Shown here: piece by piece, positions 8,689 through 16,930 of the stretch
Layout: every line of letters begins with the position of its first letter
Numbering within the stretch: position 1 is the stretch's first letter
From: Brachyspira hampsonii
GTDB lineage: Bacteria > Spirochaetota > Brachyspiria > Brachyspirales > Brachyspiraceae
DNA length: 64,000 nucleotides
Reading direction: 5' to 3'
NCBI RefSeq assembly: GCF_001746205.1
Contig: NZ_MDCO01000001.1
Location: forward strand, 71,896 to 135,895
Position numbers and translations under genes: made by a program
The notes under the pieces: generated by a model
Databases searched by the model: none
What the model saw: only the letters and a program-made list of their open reading frames with translations
What the model was told of the DNA's origin: nothing

Positions 8689-10012
8689 ATTTTTTGTTTT
8701 AATTATATTATTTATATTGGCATTATCCTTGTTTGCCCAATCAAGAAGAAGTGCTGATAAATTTACATATAATAATAAAACAAAAGTTTTTCAATATACA
8801 GGTAATTCTAAGATGGAAGATTCATCTGCTGTAATTACAAGTCATGTTATGACATTTTATCAGGAAACAGAGCTTGCCACATTCAGCGGAGGTGTAAGAC
8901 TTGTAAGCAAAACTAATGGTTCTACTATATCCGGCGGATATGCAAGTTATAATGGAAAAACCAGATATGCTTATGTTAAAAATAAACCTGTTTTAAGATC
9001 TCCAACAAATAATATGACTATAAGAAGTTCATTTATGGAAAGAGATTTTAATACACCTTTAGCTAAGGCAATTAGCAATGTTCATTTAACTCATATTGAT
9101 AAAGAAAGCGAAAGAAAAACAGATGGTTATGCTGATAATTTAGTATATGATATGGATTCTGAAATAGCAGTTCTCACAGGAAATCCTAGACTTTATCAAG
9201 GAGCAGACAGATTAGAAGGTGAAATATTAGAGTATAATGCTAAAAATGCTACTGCTAATGTTATGGGAAGAGGTAAGATATATGTACTTCAAACTAATAA
9301 TTATGTAAATTCTTCTGAAACAAACAAAAAAAACAGCAATGTAAGTAATTATAATATTATAGTAGCAGATAGATTGTTTTTGAATGAATACGGCGGAAAA
9401 GATAATAATACAAGAACTTTATATGCTTATGGAAATGTTACAGCCTATTTTTATGAAGAGAATATGATACTCAAAGGCGGATATATAGAATATGAAATAG
9501 ATAATGAGCATATTTATATGTATCAGGATCCTTCTGTTAGAATACCAGACAGAGGAATTATCGCTTTTGGAGAATGGATAGAATACAAAAAAGATGAAAA
9601 ATTTAAAGATGTTATATTTCATAATGATGTTGTTATGATAGATTATGATGAGAGTTTATCATTAGAGGGAGATTTGCTTCATCTTGATCCGGATACTAAA
9701 GTTGCTACTGTAAGCGGAAGTCCTAAAGCTTATGTAGAAGATAGAAGTATTAAAATTACATCTGTAACTATGCAGATGTTTAATGATGAAGAAAAACTTA
9801 GAGCTAATGGAAATGTGTATGTAGAAGGAAAAGATATGAATTCTCAAAGTGCTTGGGCTACTTATTTTGATAATGAAAAATATTTAAGACTTTGGGGAGA
9901 AAGTCCTTATTTGAAGCAGAAAGAAAGTGTTGTAAGAGCTAGAGAAATAAAGTATTATATAGATACTGAAAAAGTTGAAGCTATGGGTGTAAGCGGTGAA
10001 ATACCTGAGTAA
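8672..10012 (+). CDS. LptA/OstA-like periplasmic protein, extended
   Basis: Likely periplasmic lipooligosaccharide-transport protein with beta-jellyroll OstA repeats. At 446 residues it is more than twice the length of E. coli LptA (about 185). A cleavable signal ends near LSLFAQS. Several OstA-type units are visible, for example VFQYTGNSKMEDSSAVITS, AVLTGNPRLYQGADRLEGE and ATVSGSPKAYVEDRSIKI. The length suggests tandem jellyroll units forming a longer bridge (inference). It overlaps both neighbours by 17 bp. LptB is not in this cluster. Confidence 0.75.
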   Translation: MLKINKFFVLIILFILALSLFAQSRRSADKFTYNNKTKVFQYTGNSKMEDSSAVITSHVMTFYQETELATFSGGVRLVSKTNGSTISGGYASYNGKTRYAYVKNKPVLRSPTNNMTIRSSFMERDFNTPLAKAISNVHLTHIDKESERKTDGYADNLVYDMDSEIAVLTGNPRLYQGADRLEGEILEYNAKNATANVMGRGKIYVLQTNNYVNSSETNKKNSNVSNYNIIVADRLFLNEYGGKDNNTRTLYAYGNVTAYFYEENMILKGGYIEYEIDNEHIYMYQDPSVRIPDRGIIAFGEWIEYKKDEKFKDVIFHNDVVMIDYDESLSLEGDLLHLDPDTKVATVSGSPKAYVEDRSIKITSVTMQMFNDEEKLRANGNVYVEGKDMNSQSAWATYFDNEKYLRLWGESPYLKQKESVVRAREIKYYIDTEKVEAMGVSGEIPE

Positions 10013-10964
10013 TGCAGTATTTTTGTTTTTGTTATTCTTTTTATCATGTCAAAAAAGTAATGAGCCTCTTAAGAAAAATAAAGTATATGATGTTAACATA
10101 ACTTATATAGAAGACAGCAGTATTGTCGGGTTTACACCGGGAGATTTTCTTGATATTTTTGATGATGATTTATCGGATCTTACTTATAAAATATTAGGTT
10201 ATAAAATAAAATATAATTTGAAAAATGGTATAAGTTATGATAAATTTTACAGAGATAACAGAAAAATAATAACAGAAAATTCAGATATATTTAAAAGATA
10301 TTTTATAGATGTAAAAAATATAGATTCTGCTCAATTAGAAAAAGATATATTATACTCCCTTTCAAATGAAACTAGTGCAAATATAAGAAATTTATTCGGA
10401 TATGAATATGGAACTCCTTTAAAAGTAATAGCAGAAAATATATCTCCGTCTTATCAGCAAAGTATACTTAATATTTGGAATAGTCAAGTAAATGGAAGAA
10501 ATGAGCTTTTGGATTCAAAAAGACTATTTATTTTTACATCTTTATATTGGAGGATAGCTGCTAATGAATTTACAGACAGCTCCTTAGTAATAGTAAATAT
10601 TCCGTTAACTTCAAATTACAGAGGAATGAGTGCAAAATCTATTGCTGACGGAGGATTTGTAGATAGAATAATTTGTGAAAATAATGATATAAAGCCGTGC
10701 AAATCAATTTCTATAATTAGCACTTATCAATTTTTTAATTCTGGCTTAGATAATGAAACTTTAAAGAATATATTTTCTTATTATATTATTCAATCTATTG
10801 CAGCGATGTTTGCAAAATATGATATACATTCAGATGAGAAACATTCAATAATGGCTGAGGTTAATAGGTTTGATTATGTTAATTGGTACAGCAATATAAT
10901 CAATTTTAAATTAAATCAGCCTTATAAAACTATTAAATATTATAAAGATACTATTAAATACTAA
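9996..10964 (+). CDS. Lipoprotein of unknown function in the Lpt cluster
   Basis: 322 residues with a lipoprotein signal ending in FFLSC (Cys about 18). I recognise no family. The C-terminal third (about residues 245-300) contains SIAAMFAKYDIHSDEKHSIM and is more regular than the middle. The gene overlaps the lptA-like gene by 17 bp and ends the run of four overlapping genes, so it is probably translated with them and may act in the envelope. There is no clear terminator after it; 240 bp of AT-rich sequence follows. Confidence 0.7.
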   Translation: MKYLSNAVFLFLLFFLSCQKSNEPLKKNKVYDVNITYIEDSSIVGFTPGDFLDIFDDDLSDLTYKILGYKIKYNLKNGISYDKFYRDNRKIITENSDIFKRYFIDVKNIDSAQLEKDILYSLSNETSANIRNLFGYEYGTPLKVIAENISPSYQQSILNIWNSQVNGRNELLDSKRLFIFTSLYWRIAANEFTDSSLVIVNIPLTSNYRGMSAKSIADGGFVDRIICENNDIKPCKSISIISTYQFFNSGLDNETLKNIFSYYIIQSIAAMFAKYDIHSDEKHSIMAEVNRFDYVNWYSNIINFKLNQPYKTIKYYKDTIKY

Positions 10965-11223
10965 ATATATTATCATAGTATGAATTAACTATGTAAAAAT
11001 CAACATTATATAAAAAATGTCTATAAAAACTGATACAAAAATTATTAAATGTCTAATATATATGTTTTATATGTAGTGTATTATAAAAATAAAAAACATA
11101 TATAGTAAATTTCTTGTAAAATCACACAAAAATAGTATTTACTAAAACTTAAAAGATAGTACAATTTGTATATAAACATTTTAATTAAAATGTCGATTTT
11201 TATTAGTGGGAGAAAATTATTTT
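10965..11223 (+). promoter_or_regulatory. AT-rich leader with a perfect 18-bp palindrome
   Basis: Non-coding stretch before the surface-protein gene. It holds the perfect palindrome ACATTTTAATTAAAATGT at 11176-11193, about 30 bp upstream of the ATG at 11224. That is a plausible operator or a short RNA hairpin. The rest shows only low-complexity AT sequence and no gene. Confidence 0.4.
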
Positions 11224-12027
11224 ATGATTAAGAAGATTTTTATTAACATTTTATTGTTAGCTGGTTTTTCGGCTGCTTACGGTTTTGATGAAGGTTTTAT
11301 ATGGGCATTAAAGGTGAACTTTAATGGTACAGCAACATTGCCTTCAATAAGTAAGGACGATTTAGCTAAATTAGGTGCTACATATATGAAAGGCGGAGTA
11401 GGTTATACTATGGACGGAGAGGCTGAGCTTGGCTATTTATTTGGATCTGAAAGATGGTTTGGCGGATTAGATCCTGCAAAGTTTAGCGGTATGAGTTTAT
11501 TTGGTTCTTTAGGTGTAGGAAACGGATTTGCCGGTCAGATTTCAGGAAACGGAATTGCCGATATGTATATTAATGTTTCTTATGCTCCAGTAATAAGTTT
11601 TGGTGTTGGTACTAAAGCTTATTTTTTAGATAGCAGATTAGCATTAGGTTTGCAGTTAGGAGGAAAAATAATAGCGGATTTATCTCCGGCATATTTAGCA
11701 TACAGCAGTGATAACACTCTATTAGCACCTGAAGTTGGAGAAATAATAGTAAGTGATTTTATGATAAAAAATATGAATCCTGTAATGTTTAGTATAAAGT
11801 TTATGATAGAATATAATCAGCCTATTAATGATAGAGTAGAAGTAATATTAGGTGCTTATACAAGATTCAATGTATATTCACCAGGATATATAACAATGCC
11901 TGATAGTTTGTATAAACTTATGGCGTCTGTAAAAGATCCTAATTTCACATTACAAACACCGTTAAAATCTTATTATATAAACTCATTAGATTTTGGTATA
12001 ACATTAGGTTTGGCATTTAAAGGATGA
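11224..12027 (+). CDS. Putative outer-membrane beta-barrel protein
   Basis: 267 residues with a cleavable signal (MIKKIFINILLLAGFSAAYG) and a body rich in Gly, Tyr, Phe and alternating hydrophobic strands, ending in FGITLGLAFKG, as in outer-membrane barrels. Segments such as FGGLDPAKFSGMSLFGSLGVG and VSYAPVISFGVGTKAYFL look like transmembrane strands. I used the ATG at 11224, where the signal peptide starts. An upstream in-frame GTG at 11206 overlaps the likely ribosome-binding GGGAG. The lipoprotein gene follows after 18 bp, so the two are probably one operon. Confidence 0.6.
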   Translation: MIKKIFINILLLAGFSAAYGFDEGFIWALKVNFNGTATLPSISKDDLAKLGATYMKGGVGYTMDGEAELGYLFGSERWFGGLDPAKFSGMSLFGSLGVGNGFAGQISGNGIADMYINVSYAPVISFGVGTKAYFLDSRLALGLQLGGKIIADLSPAYLAYSSDNTLLAPEVGEIIVSDFMIKNMNPVMFSIKFMIEYNQPINDRVEVILGAYTRFNVYSPGYITMPDSLYKLMASVKDPNFTLQTPLKSYYINSLDFGITLGLAFKG

Positions 12028-12045
12028 TTTTGTTAGAGGCATAAT

Positions 12046-14292
12046 ATGAAAAAGAGTTATTTATTATTTTTAGTAATAATATCTATGTTTATGATGTCAT
12101 GCGGCGGTCATTTCTTTAATCCTAGATATTATTATAATAAAAAAGATTCGGGTATTACTGAAGCTCCGGATACAGCACCTGAAAAAGTTCCGGAACAAGT
12201 GCCTGAATATGAAGATCCTTTCAAAAACGGGGATTGGAATAAGCCTACTTATGGAGGATATGATGCTAGTAGTTTTAAAACATGGTTATTTAAGGTAAGT
12301 TTCCAAGGTGATAAATTACCTAAATACAACTTTTTTAATGATACTAAAGGAAGAGTATGGATTGCCGGAGTATTAGACTGGAATAATATAGATGCACAAT
12401 ATTATAAAGCTGAAGACGGTGAAAATACTTCTGGTACAGGATTAGCAGTTCCTTCTGAAGTAGATATTAGTGATATGAAAATTTATAAGTATGAAGGAAA
12501 AAACCCTCTCTATGATAGTTCTGGTTATTTAGAAGGAAGAATAGATAGATTTAATTTTTATTCTATAGATGGTTATGCTACAAGTTCAGCACACCTTCAA
12601 CAGTATTTGATAGCAGTAGATACTTATTCTAAGTTTATATTTGCTTTCGGAGCTATTACAGGTACAAAGGATGCTGCTTTTGGAAATAAAATACCTTCAG
12701 AATTTGAAGCTATAGAAAAACATGGTGATTATGATTTTTATGAATATGACCCTATAGGTTATGTAAAAGCGGATGGTACAGTTGTATTATATGAGCATTA
12801 TATAACAGAATTTGTTGCTTCTCCTACTACTTATTCCCCTAAAGTACATACTGAGTTTGAAAGTATGGCAACACATGATGAAAAGGGTCAGGGAAGTTCG
12901 CCTTACCTTAAAGTAGATGCTTCCACAATAGACCCTAATACTATATTGAATAATTTCAAAGACAAACAATATGGTATAAGGGATAAGTTAGTATTATATA
13001 CATATAAATTTGACGGCACAGCTAATACTTTAACACTTACAGCAGAACATTTCTATGACGGTGAGTTATCAAATGTAACTTATACATTTAGCAAAGTAGC
13101 CGGATTGACATCAGCGGAATATGTTAGTTCTTCTGGAGGAACTATCATAGTAAATGGTATTGAAGATTATGGCAAATTAAAAGACGGTGGCAGTTTTGAA
13201 TATGTATTAAATTATAGTGATGATGGTCCTTTATTTAGATATAGAGTTGCTGGTAAAACATATAAAGCTGAAGATGGAAGCTATGAATATAGATTTAATC
13301 CGGACGGAACTAGCTTAGACTATTATGTAAATAATAACTATGTTAGATCATATACATTCTCTCAGGAGGATGCAAGCGACAGAGCTGTATATAAACAGAC
13401 TACTGCTGTTTACTGGGGATTAAGAGTGGCAGATTATCAGAAAGACGGAAGTACTATAAAAGACGGTGCTCTTTATTGGTCTGGCAGTTCTTGGGCTTCT
13501 CCTGGAACAACTCCTACAGATGGTGTAACTTCAACACCTGGATATTTGAATGTTAATATTATTAAAGGCGGATTTACAGAAAATGTTAAAGGAAAAGTAT
13601 ATAAATATAGAGATTATAGTGAGTATGATATATCTTCTCCATTGCCTGAAGGTTATAAACCTACTGGTAAGAGTTTGATTTTATATACTTATACATTCTC
13701 TGATGATGCTCAGTCATTAACTATTTCAGAAGAAACTTGGAATGCAGGAACAGTTAGTAAAAAGTATACGATAGTATCTTCTTTAGATAGTTCAGCTGTA
13801 TATGAATATAATGGAGCTCAGATTACTGTAAGCATACAAACAGATAATAATACTTTGTATAAAGATGGGGTTGTTGTTGGAACTACATCATTTACAGATT
13901 ATGATCCATTATTCCCAGATAGAGTAAGAGGGGCCACTTTTGTAAAAAAAGATGGTGAATATATATCACTAACTGTTGGTACAATTTATAATTTGGAATA
14001 TAAATTTAATGCTGATGCTACTGAATTAACCTTGACATATTCTTATAGTCCTGATAAATATGCTGAAGAAACATTCAATTATGAATTGTACAGATATGAT
14101 GATGAAGCAAAGAATAATTATCGTGGAGTATATAAATGTTTGAATGGTGGTGTAGCTATATTTGATATTGTATATAGTTGGGTAACTTTAACTGATAATA
14201 ATACTATAAAGATAAGTAAAGATTATGGTCCTAGCTATAATCCAGGTTCAAGTGATACTTTAGGTTATGAGGCTTATAGAGAAAGTAAATAA
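12046..14292 (+). CDS. Large surface lipoprotein, full-length paralogue A
   Basis: 748 residues; lipoprotein signal MFMMSCGG (Cys about 19). A Pro/Glu-rich linker (residues about 35-60) follows, then Tyr/Asp/Asn-rich sequence with repeated beta-type units such as YEYRFNPDGTSLDYY and YKFNADATELTLTY, typical of secreted spirochaete lipoproteins. Function is unknown. The first 190 residues are nearly identical to the truncated paralogue at 14378. It follows the barrel-protein gene by 18 bp and is closed by a terminator. Confidence 0.7.
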   Translation: MKKSYLLFLVIISMFMMSCGGHFFNPRYYYNKKDSGITEAPDTAPEKVPEQVPEYEDPFKNGDWNKPTYGGYDASSFKTWLFKVSFQGDKLPKYNFFNDTKGRVWIAGVLDWNNIDAQYYKAEDGENTSGTGLAVPSEVDISDMKIYKYEGKNPLYDSSGYLEGRIDRFNFYSIDGYATSSAHLQQYLIAVDTYSKFIFAFGAITGTKDAAFGNKIPSEFEAIEKHGDYDFYEYDPIGYVKADGTVVLYEHYITEFVASPTTYSPKVHTEFESMATHDEKGQGSSPYLKVDASTIDPNTILNNFKDKQYGIRDKLVLYTYKFDGTANTLTLTAEHFYDGELSNVTYTFSKVAGLTSAEYVSSSGGTIIVNGIEDYGKLKDGGSFEYVLNYSDDGPLFRYRVAGKTYKAEDGSYEYRFNPDGTSLDYYVNNNYVRSYTFSQEDASDRAVYKQTTAVYWGLRVADYQKDGSTIKDGALYWSGSSWASPGTTPTDGVTSTPGYLNVNIIKGGFTENVKGKVYKYRDYSEYDISSPLPEGYKPTGKSLILYTYTFSDDAQSLTISEETWNAGTVSKKYTIVSSLDSSAVYEYNGAQITVSIQTDNNTLYKDGVVVGTTSFTDYDPLFPDRVRGATFVKKDGEYISLTVGTIYNLEYKFNADATELTLTYSYSPDKYAEETFNYELYRYDDEAKNNYRGVYKCLNGGVAIFDIVYSWVTLTDNNTIKISKDYGPSYNPGSSDTLGYEAYRESK

Positions 14293-14314
14293 TAATCTAT
14301 AATTAAAAAATCAA

Positions 14315-14350
14315 GTGGGGAGGGAACTAAAAAGCTCTCTCCGCTTTTTT
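14315..14350 (+). terminator. Rho-independent terminator
   Basis: Stem GGGGAGGGA paired with TCTCTCCGC (one mismatch and one G-T pair) followed by six T residues. It lies just after the 748-residue lipoprotein gene and before its truncated copy. Confidence 0.65.
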
Positions 14351-14377
14351 GCTAAAAATTTAATTTAAGGAAAATGT

Positions 14378-14944
14378 ATGAAAAAGAGTTATTTATTATT
14401 TTTAATAATAATATCTGTTTTTATGATGTCATGCGGGGGGCATTTCTTTAATCCTAGATATTATTATAATAAAAAAGATTCGGGTATTACTGAAGCTCCT
14501 GATACGACTCCAGACAAACTTCCTGATGAAGTAGAACCTGATAAAGATCCTTTCAATATTAATAATGGTGATTGGAATAGTCCAGATTATGGAGATTATA
14601 ATGCTGATAAATTCAAAACTTGGTTATTTAAAGTGAGTTTTCAAGGTGATAAATTACCTATATATAAATTTTTTGATGATACTAAAGGAAGAGTGTGGTC
14701 ATCTGGAGTAAAAGACTGGAATCAAGTTAGTGCTGAATATTATAAAGCTGAAAATGGTGAAAATATTTCTGGTACAGGAATGCCATTCCCTTCTGAAGTT
14801 AGTATAACAGATATGTATATTTATAGATATGTAGGAAATAATCCGCTTTATGATAGTTCTGCTTATTTGGATGGAAGATTAGATAGATTTAATTTTTATG
14901 CTATAGATGGTTATGCTACAAGTTCAGTACACCTTCAACAGTAA
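14378..14944 (+). pseudogene. 5' fragment of a duplicated surface lipoprotein gene (paralogue B)
   Basis: Encodes 188 residues that closely match the N-terminal 190 of the 748-residue lipoprotein, including the signal MMSCGGHFFNPRYYYNKKDSG. The match stops at GYATSSVHLQQ. From there the DNA switches to a different gene, and the reading frame hits TAA at 14942-14944. The shortened lipoprotein could still be made and exported. The junction lies within ACACCTTCAACAGTA, which is also present at the equivalent place of the full copy (about 12591-12605), consistent with recombination at a short homology. Confidence 0.8.
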
Positions 14945-15639
14945 AAGTAACATATACAGGCGTAGCTTTCAATAATATACAGTTAAGATACTATACAGGC
15001 ATAGATGCTTTCAATGCTATAAGATTATATTTCTATTATAGAAATTCTACGATTAAAGACCCTAATATTACTTCTGCTTCAGAAATTTTCGGCTTCCAAA
15101 CAAGATTCTACTTCTTAAATACTCAAATAGGAAATGTAACAGTTAATCCTTATTTGAAAGTTACATTTGATACTGCTTTAAAAGGCGGACTAGCTAAATC
15201 TGGTGTCTACGTATATACAGCTGAGGATATTGGTAACTTTTTGATAGGAAATGGTTTAAAACAATCAGATATATATGAAAAAAGTGCTTATAAAGTATCA
15301 GTTGCTGCTGTATTGGGTATAACTGCTAACAGCGATATAGTTACTTTATATGTTGAACCTTCTTTAGGTTATACTGCTAATTATGATGGAAAACTAAGTG
15401 CTAGAGCTACTGGTGTTCCTACTGATCCTAAAGTAATACATAGCTTAGCTTGGGGTGCTTATACAGAGCTTTATATCAGACCTACTCAAGACTTAGAATG
15501 GTACTTCGAGATGGATGTTAATAACGGCGGAACAAAACAAGGTTATACAGATGCAAATGATAATTTTATAGGAAGCGGTATTCCTGTATACTTTGAAACT
15601 ACTACAGGTATAACTTGGTATTTACCTGCTTTCAATTAA
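14941..15639 (+). pseudogene. 3' fragment of a Vsp-like surface protein gene
   Basis: An open frame without its own start and signal, beginning at the lipoprotein junction (VKVTYTGVAFNN...) and running 232 codons to WYLPAFN. The Gly/Tyr-rich alternating strands and the ending TGITWYLPAF resemble Brachyspira 39-kDa variable surface proteins (recalled family resemblance, not searched). It is read in a different frame from the upstream lipoprotein fragment, so it is not translated as a fusion. TTG at 15154 could start a shorter product but lacks a signal peptide. Confidence 0.6.
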
Positions 15640-15672
15640 TTAGAAATTAACTAGAGAATATATATAACTTAC

Positions 15673-15700
15673 AAGGGGGGATTAAAGCCCTCCTTTTTTA
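15673..15700 (+). terminator. Rho-independent terminator after the Vsp-like fragment
   Basis: AAGGGGGG paired with CCCTCCTT around an AT loop, followed by a T run. Its retention shows that the natural 3' end of the surface-protein gene is intact. Confidence 0.7.
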
Positions 15701-15777
15701 TTAGCGTTTATATTTTTTCAATAGGTTTATAAAAAATTCCTGCTTTAGGTTCATTTCGTTAAAAATGTTTGTTTAAC

Positions 15778-15799
15778 TAGGGCGGGCGAGCTAATGTAA
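15778..15799. repeat. Remnant outer arm of the nested palindromic element
   Basis: TAGGGCGGGCGAGCTAATGTAA resembles the outer-right arm of the element family (compare TATAGGGTGGGCAAATGTAA at 20521). No other arm is nearby. It lies in the 273-bp gap between the Vsp-like fragment and the Rpn gene, which is otherwise AT-rich and empty. Confidence 0.45.
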
Positions 15800-15912
15800 A
15801 CTATAGGATTTATTTTTATATTAACATTATTTCAAACTGCTATTGTATAATTTAATATTTACCTGCTTTAATATACGCTTTACTTTTATGTTTTTTTTAA
15901 TATAATATAATT

Positions 15913-16866
15913 ATGGACGGTTTCAAAAAATTAGAACAATTATTCAAAGAACCTATTACCATTGATAATATTAATAGGATTAATGACTGCTTTATACGAT
16001 ACTTATTTTCTGCTGATGGTTCTGAAAGTATAGTGCTGAACTTTATAAACTCTGTTATGAAAGATTTAGACTTTGAAACTTTCGTAACAGTAGAAATATT
16101 AAACCCTTTCAGCCTCTCAAAATATTTAAAATCAAAAGAATCTATAATGGATATAAGATGCGTTACTGAAAGCGGACAGGTTGTAATTATAGAGATACAG
16201 CTTCAAGGAAATAATGAGTTTATTTACAGAAGTTTATTTTATTGGGCTAAAGGCTATAGTGTAATGCTTGATAAGGGTGAAGATTATAATAAACTTCAGG
16301 CTTTAATAATCATTAATATTTTAGATTTTAAATTAATAGAAAATATTGATGATATACATACATGCTATGTACTTAAAGAAATAAAGCATAATAATATTTT
16401 AACTGATCATTGTCAGATACATTTCCTAGAACTTCCAAAATTCAATAATAATGCAAATATAAAAGATATAAAAAAAGAATTTCTATCTTGGATAAAATTT
16501 TTTAAGGGGGAAGATATGAAAACTTTATTAAAAGAAGATACAGTTTTTGAATTAGTAAAAGAGAAATCAGAATCTTTTCTTTGCGATAATCCTTTAATAG
16601 ATACCTACAAACGAAAAGAGATAGATGAATATTTTAATAAAAGAATGCTTGACTATGAAATAAAAAATGCTATGAATAAAGGAATTCAGCAAGGCATAGA
16701 ACAAGGTATAGAGCAAGGAATAGAAAGAGGTATAGAGCAAGGCATAGAAAGAGGTATAGAGCAAGGTATAGAAAGAGGTATAGAGCAAGGTATAGAACAG
16801 GGCATAGAGCAAGGAATAGAAAAGAGTAAAATTGAAATAGCAAGTAATCTCAAAAATCAGGAATAG
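15913..16866 (+). CDS. Rpn-family PD-(D/E)XK nuclease (transposase-like), C-terminus frameshifted
   Basis: Rpn proteins are DNA endonucleases tied to recombination. The 317-residue product has the N-terminal FKELF-like start (FKKLEQLFKEP), and the nuclease core with the acidic residue of SIMDIRCVTESGQVVIIEIQLQ (about residues 78-98) followed by FIYRSLFYWAKGY. A C-terminal run of twelve tetrapeptides (GIEQ/GIER, residues about 257-304) is encoded by a 12-nt tandem repeat. The stop at 16864 is premature: a one-base shift near 16858 restores codons for GIDIKIISENTGLSIEQIEKL ending at 16925, the usual end of this family. The core is intact. Confidence 0.8.
   Translation: MDGFKKLEQLFKEPITIDNINRINDCFIRYLFSADGSESIVLNFINSVMKDLDFETFVTVEILNPFSLSKYLKSKESIMDIRCVTESGQVVIIEIQLQGNNEFIYRSLFYWAKGYSVMLDKGEDYNKLQALIIINILDFKLIENIDDIHTCYVLKEIKHNNILTDHCQIHFLELPKFNNNANIKDIKKEFLSWIKFFKGEDMKTLLKEDTVFELVKEKSESFLCDNPLIDTYKRKEIDEYFNKRMLDYEIKNAMNKGIQQGIEQGIEQGIERGIEQGIERGIEQGIERGIEQGIEQGIEQGIEKSKIEIASNLKNQE
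16681..16824 (+). repeat. 12-nt tandem repeat inside the Rpn gene
   Basis: Twelve degenerate units of the type GGTATAGAGCAA encode GIEQ, GIER or close variants. Because the unit is 12 nt, gain or loss of copies changes protein length by four residues without altering the frame. Confidence 0.9.
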
Positions 16867-16930
16867 ATATTAAAATAATAAGTGAGAATACAGGATTAAG
16901 CATAGAGCAAATAGAAAAGCTATAATACTA

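Noticed and set aside
15154-15639. Independent 161-residue surface-protein gene starting at TTG 15154
   Set aside because: The same frame is open and protein-like back to the lipoprotein junction at 14941, and there is no signal peptide or ribosome-binding site, so it is better seen as a 3' fragment.
16681-16824. CRISPR-like or phase-variation repeat
   Set aside because: The repeat is coding and the unit is a multiple of three, so copy changes cannot switch the frame.
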